Shown: positions 12,219 through 24,461 of the stretch, in pieces
How the letters are laid out: every line of letters begins with the position of its first letter
How positions within the stretch are numbered: the first letter of the stretch is position 1
Assembly: GCA_963573305.1 (NCBI GenBank)
Contig: OY754335.1
Coordinates: 15,539,501 to 15,603,500, forward strand
Length of the DNA stretch: 64,000 nt
Origin: Pyrrhosoma nymphula
Taxonomy: Eukaryota > Arthropoda > Insecta > Odonata > Coenagrionidae
Direction: 5' to 3'
Notes under the pieces: model-generated
Databases searched by the model: none
The model's input: the letters and a program-made list of their open reading frames with translations, nothing else
Told to the model about the DNA's origin: nothing
Program-made: the position numbers and the translations under genes

Positions 12219-15200
12219 CCGTATAAGAAATTCAGAGACTCATAGCTATATAGCGCCCAGGAAGTGAAATATCCTGAATACTCCTCTCTCTCAATCTCCC
12301 ACACCGAAACCCTAAAGCGATAGTCAGCAGTTTCCTCCCGACTATCTATCTCACACTCTGTCGTCTCCAACAACTTCCCTTTAGCGCTGGAATCGAAGCA
12401 GTAATCTCGATATTCTCATATAAGCTTGGCCTCTCTCCTTCCTCACTCTCGCCCTGCGACCTTTCAATAAAAGCAACCGACCTCTCCCTCCTTTTATCTA
12501 GCTCTCTCCACGTCTATTCCACTCCACAGTTCCCATATCTCTCTCTCCTGTATCCGTGTCGCTTCTCCGGTGCCTATGCTTACATCCTTCCACACCTCTA
12601 GCAGCCAACCCAAAGCACTCCGCAGTGTATCTTCCCAGCGAGGACTCTCGGATGATCGGGTTTCTCCCTATTCTAATGGTTCTTTCGCTTTTCCACTCAG
12701 TTCCCATTACATCTTTCAGAGCCAGATGTGACCGATTGCTATCGGAGTAACGAACGGATCCTGAAGACTCCGTTTCTATTTCTGAAAGCGATCATTATAC
12801 TATTATTGAAATTCAAACTTGTATTTATCTGTGAAGGGCAATCAAAGTACCAGCAGAGAGCTTGTAAAATAGGACGCAAAGTAAAATTGTCACGGAGTGA
12901 CTTCGTTGGGAGAATGGGAAAGATGATTAGGACTCCCATAACCATAGTTTTCACCTTTGACAGTTATTTGATTTATAGTAAACTAAACACAAAAGCGTAA
13001 CGGTGGTAATGTTTCGTCAAGTGCCTCCCGTTTGATCGTAATTCATGTTTTTATCACATTGCTACATATAACCTTCCAATTAAAATTGTAAGTTTATTAA
13101 GTTTTGCTTGTTCTTCCTCTTCCTTCTGTATTGTAGGCCGATTGCTTACTCTTCACCTCACCGCCTATAATATTTGTTCGATGGAAAGGTCTAACGCGCG
13201 CTCGTTCTCACTCTATGTCCGCATCTTTCCGGCCACTGGCACTTTACAGCCAACTAAAATAGAATGACACGCATTACCCTTAATTTCATCGCATTTCAAT
13301 CCTACTCACGAAAAATTTAAGCGGCATTAAGCAAAAAGTGCCAGAAAAGAATAATTCATTTCACATTTAGTAAATAATTTCTTTGTGAGGCTGGAGTTTG
13401 CATCAAAATATCCTTCGCAGCAGAAGACAGACACTTAACAATTTTATGCGCTCCTATTCATGAAATGAATTTGGATCGTTGAAAAAGATTTACGGAAGGT
13501 ACATTTACCTGAATTGTATGCTGGGAGTGAATAAAAATGATAAATATATTAAATTTAACAAGACAATCTCTCACTGCTGTGCATTGAGGCATTTTTTATG
13601 CATTCATAAAGAATATTAATTCGTTAGTTCTGGAGATAGCGATCGTTATGTTTTTGTTTTCCGTCAAATTAGTACAGTTAAATTTATACCTTGGCGTATA
13701 AATATAGGTGGATTTATCGGCCTGGCTTCAATTGACTGTTCACAGAAAACTTGTTGAATCTTACATAGCGATGAGTTGTGTAACCTCGAGAGGAATAATG
13801 AATAGCATGCTGCCACTTTTTCTTGTAACCCTTGGCGTTATTGATTACTTCTATCGTCTTTCCTTTCCTAAGAATCACCTAGCTTTATTTCGTCTCTTTT
13901 TCATAATTTGAATCGTGAAATTCTCTCTTTATTCATGTTTCATAACACTTTCAGTAACTTTCTTTCGTTACAACTTCATGCAATCGATTGGAACTATGAT
14001 ACGGCATTTCAATAACGCGATCATATTCTCTCACGACCTAAATAACAACACCTCTTTACTCTTATTGAAGTTTGGTTTGATCGTTGAATTTACGAAAAAA
14101 TGTCTAACGAGATAATTTGCAAACCCTGCGATGCCCAACTTCTCATATCTGGGAAGAAGAGTTCCATTGAACCCAATCAGATCTACAACGAAGAAAATCA
14201 CTCAGCTAGGGCTGATCTAGCCAGGTGCGCATTGAGGCTGGATCCGAGTTTTCCTTCTATTTCTTCTGGTCAGTTGCCGAGTTCCCTCTAGTTGGCTCTT
14301 GCGACTCCATTACGCTTTTGTACTCTCATGAGGCTAGAGTTAACCCTCAGAACCATCTTCAATTGGAGAGAATTGCGGATCCTATTGGAGCAAAATAATA
14401 GTCCACAGCAAGCCTAGATAATGGAGCTATATTGAAAAATCTGCTCGCTCAATTTTTCTGGTTGATAAAAGAGTAAGCTAGACCCGCGAGTATCCCTGAA
14501 TATTACAGGACTGACTATGTTATTGTGTCACTTTCTCTGGGGAGCTGGAAAGTCAGTAATTGTTGTACATGGGTTTCTGATGGAAAGTTTTTGTAGCAAC
14601 GCCTGAAGCGTGATGAGGGAATTTCGACGAGAATGGAGATACTTATGAGAATGATAATGGACAATAATTGTATGCAGCCTGGTTAATGACTAATATATGT
14701 GTTACGGAAAACCTCATGCCATAAAAACTTGGATGAATATTCAAATTTGAAAAAAATTGAATTATTTCCTTTCAAGAATGCTCTGGGCAGCATATTTTGC
14801 ATACCTATCTTTTGAGTGCCCTTAGCGTTTATTGTGCTATTTAACAAGTAGAATCTCTTTTCTTCTGCTTCTCAAATCATCTCTGAAAGCCTACTCGTCC
14901 ACGTGTTTTTCCAACTTGCTGAATGGCTCCTCGAAGTCCAATTGGTTTTAAACAGTATGATTTTATTACCAGGAAGATCTAGTATTTCAGCCAAACAAAT
15001 AACTTCATCATGATCATTCAAGAGTGGGAATCTTTCTTTGGTGATTTCTCTAAGCTAAAGGGCTTGAATTTTCATCATTGCAGCCATATAACCTAAACGG
15101 TACTGTAACTACCAGTTGAGCCATTATCCTTACATTTTCCTTAGTTTACCTTCAGTCTAGAACTTTCCTGAATGAATTCTAAAGTTAAAAAATAAATTTT

Positions 15201-15845
15201 TAAAAGAAATGGCGAATCGGGCTATTCATAAACCTGCCCATTTAATATTGTTTTCGCTTTTAAGTTAACGAAACACTTTTCGCTTAACTTTAGAAATTAA
15301 GGAAAATAAAAACAATGCACTTTTCGACCAGGTATTGTATATTTTTCTATAAGAAATGAAATAAATATTTCAGTGACAAGCAATTATTTGAAACAAAATT
15401 GTTGGTTTAATGTGGATTCAATTGTTTTTCGTTAATTTTTGCTTACTCTGTGCAGCCTAAAGCATTGGCCTGCTTATTTCCCGGTATATGTAGCAGGAAT
15501 GGCATTAAAAGGAGGAGGTTCGAAAGGAAAGACGAGCGGAAGGAGCGAAAAAGGGATGCGGGAGGGGAATTGAGGAGGTTGGGAGGGAATGTATGATGTT
15601 CCCGGAGGAGGAAGATAGGTTTTTCGCTGAAGGAGAGCCTTGGGAGGGCTCAACGAGGTATTTTTCTCTGCCGCTGCTTCTCTACTCCTCTCCCATCAAC
15701 CATTCTTCCAATCGGCGCTCCGTTGGCTCTAAACTCGGTGAAATGAACGCTGATGTTGTCATCGACCTCATATTTTTTCCCCTTTCGAGTGGGGAGTCGG
15801 ACTGGAGGAATCTAGGGAGCGCTGGGTTATTCCCATACTTGGCGT
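12219..15845. other. No recognisable gene
   Basis: A C/T-rich tract runs through about 12270-12600 on the plus strand. The remainder is AT-rich and closed in all frames beyond about 90 residues. No motif, repeat or RNA gene is recognised. Confidence 0.5.
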
Positions 15846-15849
15846 GGGT

Positions 15850-15915
15850 GGTTGTGTGAGTAGCAGCACCCTGGCTCAGGACTTGAGGATCTTGCGTTCG
15901 ATTAATGCGCCCCAT
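15850..15915 (+). repeat. Possible tRNA-derived SINE fragment
   Basis: Contains AGTAGCAGCACCCTGG, which is A-box-like, and about 35 bases later TTGCGTTCGATTAATGC, which is B-box-like. Spacing and order suit a tRNA-derived polymerase III promoter, but both boxes are imperfect and no poly-A tail or target duplication is visible. Confidence 0.27.
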
Positions 15916-16358
15916 ATTTATGCGACTCATCGATACATCCCTCCATCCATCTTCCCAGGGAAACTAGCAACCTTTCACTCCCCGTCGATGGTTGGAATTT
16001 TTACATGATTAATTGAACGTCGTCACCGAAATTGAGCAGCGGCTAAGTATATGTGTATGCTACATTATCTGGGTGTATAAAAATAGGTTATAAAAATTAT
16101 TATCACCTCAGATCTCGGATACGGGTATCTATATTTGCAAGCGTAGAAAGCGCAGATTTTACATATCTTCGGAAAAAACCGTGAGATTGCAATGACTTGC
16201 TAGTTGTCTTGAAGTGATGTTTGAAGAAGCGAATTATGTAGGCTAATTATTTGAGGTGATTACCGACACCTGAGGCAATTGGCGCCAGCGTATCCTAGGT
16301 AAGTATCAGCGGGCAGGTTGATATGGTAAGGGTTATACGGGGGATAGAGGGGAGAGAG

Positions 16359-16360
<2 letters not shown>

Positions 16361-16402
<42 letters not shown>
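16361..16402. repeat. (GA)21 microsatellite
   Basis: An uninterrupted run of 21 GA dinucleotides, preceded by imperfect GGGAGAG repeats from about 16340. Confidence 0.95.
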
Positions 16403-16404
<2 letters not shown>

Positions 16405-16539
16405 CAGCGTTAGAATTATTTCATAGTCTTGACGGAATGTGCCAAGGGGCCCACAGTTTTACATCAAATCTGATGAAACAAGTAGTGCACTTAAAGTGCT
16501 CTTCACGAGGCACTCAAACAAAGATCGGTGTTCCATTGA

Positions 16540-16615
16540 AACATTCTCACTATCGTCGGAATTTGAACCCGGCCTCTTACGATGGAAAGCCAGTACTGTA
16601 GCCACCTCATGAACC
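16540..16615 (-). repeat. tRNA-derived SINE-like fragment
   Basis: On the minus strand, GGTGGCTACAGTAC (A-box-like, about 16592-16606) is followed by GGGTTCAAATTCC (B box, about 16558-16570) at a spacing close to that of a tRNA gene. The intervening part does not form a clear cloverleaf, so a SINE head is more likely than a functional tRNA. Confidence 0.4.
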
Positions 16616-16765
16616 CAATCTGCTGTTTATTATTGTGTTGATGAAATCCTAGCACTAGGCAAATCATGCAGATTATTATGTCAGTTATGGAGTAAGAGAG
16701 TGACGGTGACGGATTATTTCCCACGCATCAACAAAATACCATGCGTTTTATATGAATATACATAA

Positions 16766-16768
<3 letters not shown>

Positions 16769-16838
<70 letters not shown>
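16769..16838. repeat. (TA)35 microsatellite
   Basis: An uninterrupted run of 35 TA dinucleotides. It is self-complementary and likely to be length-variable between individuals and prone to assembly error. Confidence 0.95.
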
Positions 16839-16840
<2 letters not shown>

Positions 16841-19800
16841 AGGCCGACATAAGAAGCATTCGATCTTTCCAAAATTCTCATTTATATAATGCGATGTGCG
16901 GCACAGCGCCTCTTCCTTCTCATGATGAATAATCTTCCTCCAGTTTCTTCTATCTTTTTCAGGACCCTCATGTATTCACATTGACTCCCATCACTTTCTG
17001 TTTGCCTTCCCAAACTATCCTCCCACGCCGTACCCACACACGCTGATCGTCTTAAGTATTTCTGCAGTAGAATTGGGAGGGCGATTGTCCCTCTTTCAAT
17101 CTATCTCCCTGTACGCACGCGGGATTGGATATCTACACAGAGAACTCGTACAAACATGAGAATATGGGGGTACTCTTTGTAGGGGTGAAGAGGGCATATC
17201 TCTACACGGTTCGTAGAAAAGAGCGAGCTCCTAGTCGTATAGACGTTATGCACTACGGCATTCATGGCCTCCCCGCTTCCCCTATCACACGCCGTATACC
17301 CTTCCGTATCGCTGAAAATGACGTGATATCCATTGCACGGGAAGGTACCCTGCTCTTCCCTCTCACCACTGACGCTTCCTTCCGAGCTCAACGATTCTCA
17401 GAAAAAAATGCTCCTTGCCTTTTGGCTAAAAAAAATGTGAGACAGGCGTGGCTGTGTTAGGGTAGAGGGGAGGAGTGGGAAGCGAGGCTGTAATATGCAG
17501 AAGTCTTCGAGACGGGAGGAACCAAGGAAGAAGATTTAAAGGGCGAGGGAGGAGGTCTCGCCAAGGCACTACAACCGTAAGGAAGGTAGGGTTGGGACGC
17601 AAAAATTCACGGGTATCAAGAGCGGAGGGGGTCTTCCCGTCTTGTGCAAACTCAGGCGGAAGTAGGCCAGGAGGGATACAGTTTGCACACGATCCCTGTC
17701 GTGTAATGCTCAGGAGGTCTTGATGCTTCGCATAATGCATATTCTTGACCCCAAAGGATTTTGGACGGAGCTTGCCGTGAATATCTTTTTTTTGTTTGTT
17801 TGGGCGTCTGCTTTTTTCCAGAAGTTTTCCTCCCATGTTCTGCGGGTGAAATTTCGTGAGGAGTTGGGTGAGGCGAAAAGCATCCTCGCAAAGGATTTAC
17901 GTTTTCCAGTTTTACGGTTTCCGTACTTAAATCGCACTCCCCAAACATTTCGGATTTGAATATTTTCTTAATGACGGCACATGATGTAGAGAAAAATGTT
18001 GTTAATGGTAAAAAATGGGCTAAAATGCTTGAAGGTAGAGACTGAATATCATCTGGTTCACCAAAATTACGTAATGAGACAATATTTAGATATCCCCCTT
18101 TTTTGTATCTCTCATATCATTGCTTGGGTTGGGTTTGCTTCAAGCTAAAAAGGAGAAATGATTGGACATATTTTTACACAAATTTTTTAGGTCTAGAATT
18201 AGTCAATTAGTTAAATGGAAAGCTACATGTAAATAAATATTCTAATAAGCTATTCTCAGCCATATTTCTTTTTAAAAATCTGGCGAATTACTGCCCCCAG
18301 AAATTCCGATCTCCATATACCATGTTTTATTTGAATCTGTGGGCTAGGTACGGTGTCTATAGGGGAAACTCAGCGCAGGAAAATGAAAAAAAGGTACCCA
18401 TAAAAAACAGGCTCCAAGAGTTATTTTAAAATTAAAAGCTAGTGATTCTTGCAGGAAATATTTTAAACTGCATAAAATTATGACTATCCCTAGCATATAT
18501 GTACATATGTAATGTGATTCTCTATACATGCTACAAAAAATATCTCTGACTAGAAATACAGATGTTCATCAGCACAACACCAGAGGTGAATTCAATATTT
18601 TCAATGATCATTGTAAAGTATCAATACTTCAAAAATGCCCTGAATTCTCTGGGAAAATGTTATTTAATAAACTTCATATAGAAGTAAAAGCAATATGTAG
18701 CCAGGAAAAAAGTTCAAATATATTTTAAAAGATTGTTTTGTTAAAAATGTCTTTTCCAGCATTCAAGAGTATATAGAGAGATAAAAAAGTCATAACAATG
18801 TAAAAACTACATTTTTTCTCTTTTTGTAAAATAGGTATCCTGATACTTTTTTTAAAATGGCGAATCAATCAATCAATCATTAGAATTATCATAATACGTT
18901 ATAATTGATAAATAATTACTTTTGCGGACCTGTGAAGCATGCTGATGCGTAATGAGTGCTGTAAAAGGAAAGTTTTGGCAATAAACCCCTCTCGTCCATG
19001 TTGCCACCGTATTTATTATCAAATCAATTAAAATTTTAATTCTTCTTGAACATTGGATCTTTCAAAAAGAAAAACATTTTATTACTTTACGCTACTATTA
19101 TTAACAAATTAATAAAACTAAGTATGCTTCGGAAGCATAATTTCTTTGGCGACCACCATTATTGCGTTTTATAAGGATTAAAGCGTTAAAAAGGAAAGTT
19201 TGGTTTGTTTCCGTTCGCTTATGATGAGCGCTGACCACAAATTAATCGTATTATTTTAGAAGTTCATTTAGTGGCACCAATTTGTGATGTAGAATTTTCA
19301 ATATAAACTTCATGTTTTGTTGAATATGCTATCCGAACCGTCCGTGGAATAAAAACGATATCTGAATATCTATTACAATGCATTTGCACAAACGTTCTTT
19401 TTACTTGTGTCTTACAGAATTAAAATCTACGTAGTATCATTCTCGATGCAGTAAATTTATTTATAAGTTTTCAATTGAACCTTCTTCCCATCCCTCCGTG
19501 CCTTTCCCCTCATTTCCCTGGGAAATAATCACGCAAATGGACCTGCTTTCGCGGTAATTCCCGAGAAAGCCCTTTCATTTGGTCATTGACTTTAATTTGA
19601 CCTTTTCAATACGCGTCGATGATTTTGCCGATTCATTAAGCAAAAAATGTAATGAAAGGCTGACCTCATTTTGGCATCTTTTTTATTTAGAATTTTCGAT
19701 TGCATGCACCTATTGAAAGGAGCGTAAACGCACTTAATGAAAATGGTTCGGTGCCTGTTAGTGTTTCCTAAAAATAATCTTAAAGACAACATTTCATGAA

Positions 19801-19874
19801 AAATAACACTGAATTAGTTTATATCCACCTGAAGCGTGATGACTATTGATATATCAGTAGACATAAAAAATAAT
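16839..19874. other. No recognisable gene
   Basis: A GC-richer portion at 17100-17960 holds overlapping frames of 80-136 residues on both strands (for example plus 17125-17460, minus 17426-17836). None shows a recognisable domain and their mutual overlap argues against coding. From 17960 to 19874 the sequence is AT-rich with nothing identifiable. Confidence 0.45.
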
Positions 19875-20292
19875 TCCGAGTGTTTGAGGAGAAATCTGCG
19901 TGACTTCTGGAAGTGATATGGGATATGATTTCAAGCATTTTGCTGCAATGGACATGGGGTCGCAACTTCTTACTAAAGGAGTAATGGTAGCACAAATTTT
20001 GATCCTGCATATTTTGCAGTGATCATGGTATGGTAAATTTTCAGGAGCGATTTTGAAATTAAACTACTGTAAGCACGAGTGACAGCATTGAAAGAACGAG
20101 AATCGAGCAATCTTATGCACCACCGAGACAACCTTCAGTTTTCTTCAATCGGCACAGGAGCAGCTATTTATCGTTTTCATAGAAACTGATAAATGTGCTG
20201 GATTAATTGGTTGCATCGCTATAGCTCCGTAAAATAACATCCCCTTTCACTTCCAGAAGTTACACAGATTCCTCCTGAAACACCCTGTATAT
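19875..20292. mobile_element. Non-autonomous terminal-inverted-repeat element (MITE-like)
   Basis: The left end (about 19878-19935) and right end (about 20235-20292) are imperfect inverted repeats of about 55 bp sharing ACTTCTGGAAGTGA. The right end read inward is TACAGGGTGTTTCAGGAGGA, a terminus style common in insect DNA transposons and MITEs. The roughly 300-bp interior has no coding capacity. The left tip has diverged and no clear target duplication is seen, so the exact boundary and superfamily are uncertain. Confidence 0.65.
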
Positions 20293-21602
20293 AATAATTA
20301 GCGTCATGGAAGTTAATAATCTTAGGATGTTTCCCGTTGCCCATTCCTTCACTTGTGCAAGTGAAACGTTTTCCGGGTAAACGTCTTGTGCTTGATTTAT
20401 TATATATTTTAGCTTCGAATCTTACTGTAGGGGTTATATTTTCCAATATTCCCGCTCACGACTCATTCCATAATTAGTTTGTTTTCTCAAACCAATACAT
20501 GATAATGACATTACGATTTGCCTACCTTTTTAGTCCCTTCCAGAAGACTATTTCTCGCGACTTCAATCATTTAAGCCATTTCCCAGTCACATGTTTATAG
20601 TCTTCAATTGTCTCCCCGGAGCATCCGAAGAACAGAGATTCCAGTATTTTTGCCTCAAATTCCCGCATTGCGAGGTACACTGGTTGAAACGACCTAATAG
20701 ATGAAACATTTTTAGTTTTGCGGAAAAGTTTCTCTGAAAAATGTATTTTTCTGCTTGTGTAAGGCATGCTTGACTATTTTCATTGAACAGTGCACGTTTA
20801 AACGTATAAAATAACGTGCGTAAAGGTAGAAAGCGTATCTGCCGTACATAAATATTTAACCACGCCACTACAAAGCGAAATTACAATTTTAGCGATTGGC
20901 ACGACATTTCTATCATAGTGCTCTTAATAGTGAGCAGTAATTATGGTGCCGGATAAGGCTAAATCCAACAATAAAACAAACTTTTATTGGCAGTTGCATT
21001 TCATTCTTTAAATTATAGAAACCAGACCTGAAAGAAATCTGTCAAACTTCATCCATTAAGAACGTATGCAGAAACATACTTTCGATGAGGTGGAATAAGC
21101 TTTGAAATCATACCTCTTCTAAATCTTAAATATAAAAATAATGAGAATACGAGAATGCATGGAATTGCTGAACATGTATGTTTACGATAAATGAAAGAAT
21201 TGGAGAAGTAATGCAAGAAAAGCAGGAAAAGCTCCTACTCGTCAAAGGTATATTGATATTAATGAAATGCCAAGAGTTGATTCTCCTTCCGGTTACAATG
21301 AAAACCTTCACCGGGAAAACCCAAATTGGCTATAATGAATAAAACAAGGCTTTCGTAACAGAATTTGTAATAGAAATCGGAGAACTTTTTGATTATTTTC
21401 AGCGTTTACAAAGGGAAAAATAATTTATTCGCACAGGAGCGCTAAGGGCGGCCGAGAGAGCAATATTAATCTTCGACATTGATCCCGTGACACGTTCAAA
21501 GCCATTGGTTTTCCACCAATTCCTAATACCATCTCCACGCAGCAATTTCTCATCTCCTGCCTTTAGTTTGATTGTCTCCCTTCCTTTGCTTTTTTTTTCG
21601 CC
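20293..21602. other. No recognisable gene
   Basis: AT-rich DNA with only short frames (for example minus 20587-20868, 93 residues) that lack recognisable motifs. No repeat structure seen. Confidence 0.5.
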
Positions 21603-22244
21603 AGGCTGTACGTATCAGGTGTTTTTTGAAGGTGAGAGACTTGAGAATTTGAAGGAGTTTAGATATTTGGGAAGCTTCATTAATCGAGTCGGCGTTGCAG
21701 TATGGAGCTCATTAGCCGTACCAATCATGCTGCAAAGGGCAATAAGAAAAAGGGAATATTCACCTCCAACCACAACATTCGCCATGAAGTCGGGTAACAC
21801 CTGGTCAGATCATTTGTATGGAGTGTGCTACTTTACAGCAGTGAAACTTGTACACTCGGTGCACCAGATCGTAGACGGCTGATGGCATTTGGAATGTGGT
21901 GCTATCCAAGAATGTTGAGAGCCAGATGTGTGGACAGAGTATTACCAACATTATAATTACAGAGTTACCAACGTGGAAGTGCTGAGGAGAGCAGAAACGA
22001 GTGTAAGGCTGTGGAAGCTGCTGAAGAAGAGGCGCGACAGCTGGAACCCTTACACTTGTACAGACACGGGAACCTTGTAGTAACAGAGCTGAAAGGCGCC
22101 GTGAATGGAAAGAACTACAGAGAAAGGCCCCGGTTGGGCTACATTCAACAGATAATGGAGGACACCGGCTGCCGCTCCTACACGAAAATGCTAACACAAG
22201 ACAGGAAAAAATTGAATGCTGCTGCAAACCAATTTGCGGATTGA
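21603..22244 (+). pseudogene. Decayed LINE (RTE-like) reverse transcriptase C-terminal region
   Basis: Fragments of a LINE open reading frame lie in order in more than one phase. FEGERLENLKEFRYLGSFI (from about 21625) matches the segment just after the reverse transcriptase palm. RRRLMAFGMWCYPRML follows at about 21870. The tail RPRLGYIQQIMEDTGCRSY and QDRKK.NAAANQ ends at a stop near 22244. These are typical of the C-terminus of RTE-like endonuclease/reverse-transcriptase proteins in insects. The catalytic palm (YADD) and endonuclease are absent, and stops and frameshifts separate the pieces, so this is a dead 5'-truncated insertion. Clade assignment is from remembered motifs only. Confidence 0.8.
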
Positions 22245-23937
22245 TCACCGAAAGAGGAAGTACGCATCGCATATCGTGCCAAGCTGGCCTATATTTGAAC
22301 ACATATAGTGTAACTGGTCACACATCTGAGTGGAATTAATATCTTTATTAGGATTACTGCTGATCTATTCCGAAACAGCGCAGAACTCCGCTTGGATAAC
22401 TCAACTCAACGACAAATCAATGATATTGGTACCGATTCTGCTTTCAGTTGAAGCCCATGTCTCTTGTACTCTGGATTTTTAAGGAAACATATTTTGCAAT
22501 TAAAATTTGACGGAACTGTACGCACCGAACATCTCCAAATTAATGTTTTTTAACACGCCCTAAAAAAGCAAATTTGAACTGAGAATTGTAATAACTACGA
22601 ATGCGTTTTATCTACTTCTCTCATTATTTATTTTTCCTCATTTTGGGTGATTAATCAACTTCAATTAGTATTTTCATCATAAATCAGTTATAGAACCATT
22701 ATACATACTTCCTTTACAGTAGAATACTTTTTTAAATTATATTTTTCTCATTAAAATATATTCATATTTCAAGACACTCGAGGTTCTTGCTCTATCACAG
22801 TGGCTTCTCTATTTTCTGCCATAGGATTAATTAGGTGAATAGGGTGTATTGAAACAGATAAAAAGTATTCTTGAGATTCAAATTTCTGGCTACATATGCA
22901 CAGATGAATGCGTTTATAAATAAATTAAGTAAGGGATAATCAAAATAATCGTTGCCAAAGTATATTTTTATTAGATCTCCTGATCTGAAATTTTCACGTT
23001 TAAATGTTGATGAGCCAAACATCCATATTTTAACCATTCGTATATATTACATCTTAAAATACGGGCAGAAAAGTTACTTCTACATGGACTGAAACTGACG
23101 AAGTCCCGTACTTCCTTCTAGGAATTAGATAATTAAAATATAAATACCATAGACCTTCAGATAAAGAAAATTGATCATTACAAAAAAATATACATTAATA
23201 TTTTGTTACAATTCATAAATCTATATAACAAAAAAGAAATTAAGAGAATTCAGACGTGAATGTCCGTTGCCTTCGGCCTCAATTTTGATTTCATCTTCAC
23301 CACCGCTATTTTCAGCCCATAGGACACGTGCTAAAATGGTGAGTGAAATAGATGCACCAATGAACATTCGTGATGCGGGTTATCGGTGGCTTTGCTGGAT
23401 CACCGAACGAAATTACGGATTTGCCTAACGTCTGGCTAAAATGAATATTTCATTTCTCTTCGACCGGCGAATTAGATATTCCGCCGCCGGGCGTCGTGTT
23501 AGGTGAGTTACCAGCTCTGGAATGAAGTTGTTTTATATATATGGATGATAGTAAAATATACGCCCGACGACCCCAATCGGTATGGGGAGTCAATATTTAT
23601 AGCTTCCTCATAGCGCGCATAAGGGCCAGGATTACTTATGCGAATTGGGCGACCATGAAAAGTTCTACAGGGATCTCCCCGCGGTACCCCTCTTAATTTT
23701 TTTCCGTCGCTTCTTACCGAGCCAGTGTGTATGTTGATTTTTTCCGCCCGGGAGGAAATAATATCAGAGGAGTGTTCATGTGGAAAAAGAAGGGGATCTT
23801 GCTGCTCTCTACTGCGAAGTATCGATTTTCTTTTGAGGTCCCAAACTGGGGCACGCGTATCCCCACCCCATATATCAAGTGTGCGGGGAGGAAGAGTCGG
23901 GTGAGAGAGCATGTGAGGGACGGTTAATCTTATGGAA
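22245..23937. other. No recognisable gene
   Basis: AT-rich to about 23230, then a GC-richer part at 23260-23930. A 134-residue minus-strand frame at 23508-23912 has no recognisable motif and is matched by an opposite-strand frame, so I leave it uncalled. Confidence 0.45.
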
Positions 23938-24461
23938 GTTCGGTGGTTTCACTCAACTTAAGGGAATTCGACGAAACTTGCTGGAAGCATTAATTATGTT
24001 TTCCTAAAGCTTCCTGAATTTTTTCAAAATTATTTACCGGAGATTTCTCAGGATATTTGATGTGGAAGTGGGCATGGAATTACATGGGTTCTTATGGGAA
24101 CGCGAGGTGCGAATAGCTTTATTCATCGAAAAGAACGTTTTCTAGAAGATTAAGGAAAACAAAAATAATAAAAATGAAGTATATCAAATGATTTTCATAC
24201 ATTATTCTATTGATGATTTAATTTATTTTTGTTTTTCTTATTCTTAACTAGAAAAAGGTTCTTTTTGATGAATTAAGCTACTCGTACCTTGTGTTCCCAT
24301 AAGAACCCATGTAATTTTTTGTCCACTTCTCGATCAAATATCTTAAGTAATCTGCGGTAATTTTTTTTGAAAAAAAATCAGGTAGATTTAAGACAACATA
24401 AGTAATACTTCCAGCAAGTTTCGTCGAATTCTCTCTTAAGTTGAGTGAAACCACCGAACCT
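23938..24461. repeat. Large imperfect inverted repeat, arms over 200 bp
   Basis: Left arm about 23938-24150 and right arm about 24240-24461 are reverse complements with numerous substitutions and small indels. Outer parts share TTCGGTGGTTTCACTCAACT, and further in both share TACATGGGTTCTTATGGGAA. Pairing extends into the A/T-rich inner section. No coding capacity. It may be an old fold-back or MITE-type element, or two copies of one repeat in opposite orientation. The arm divergence suggests it is old. Confidence 0.8.

Noticed and set aside
17426..17836. 136-residue minus-strand frame and neighbours at 17125-17960
   Set aside because: Overlapping frames on both strands with no motif; probably compositional in a GC-richer patch.
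23508..23912. 134-residue minus-strand frame
   Set aside because: No motif or splice context, and an open frame also exists opposite.
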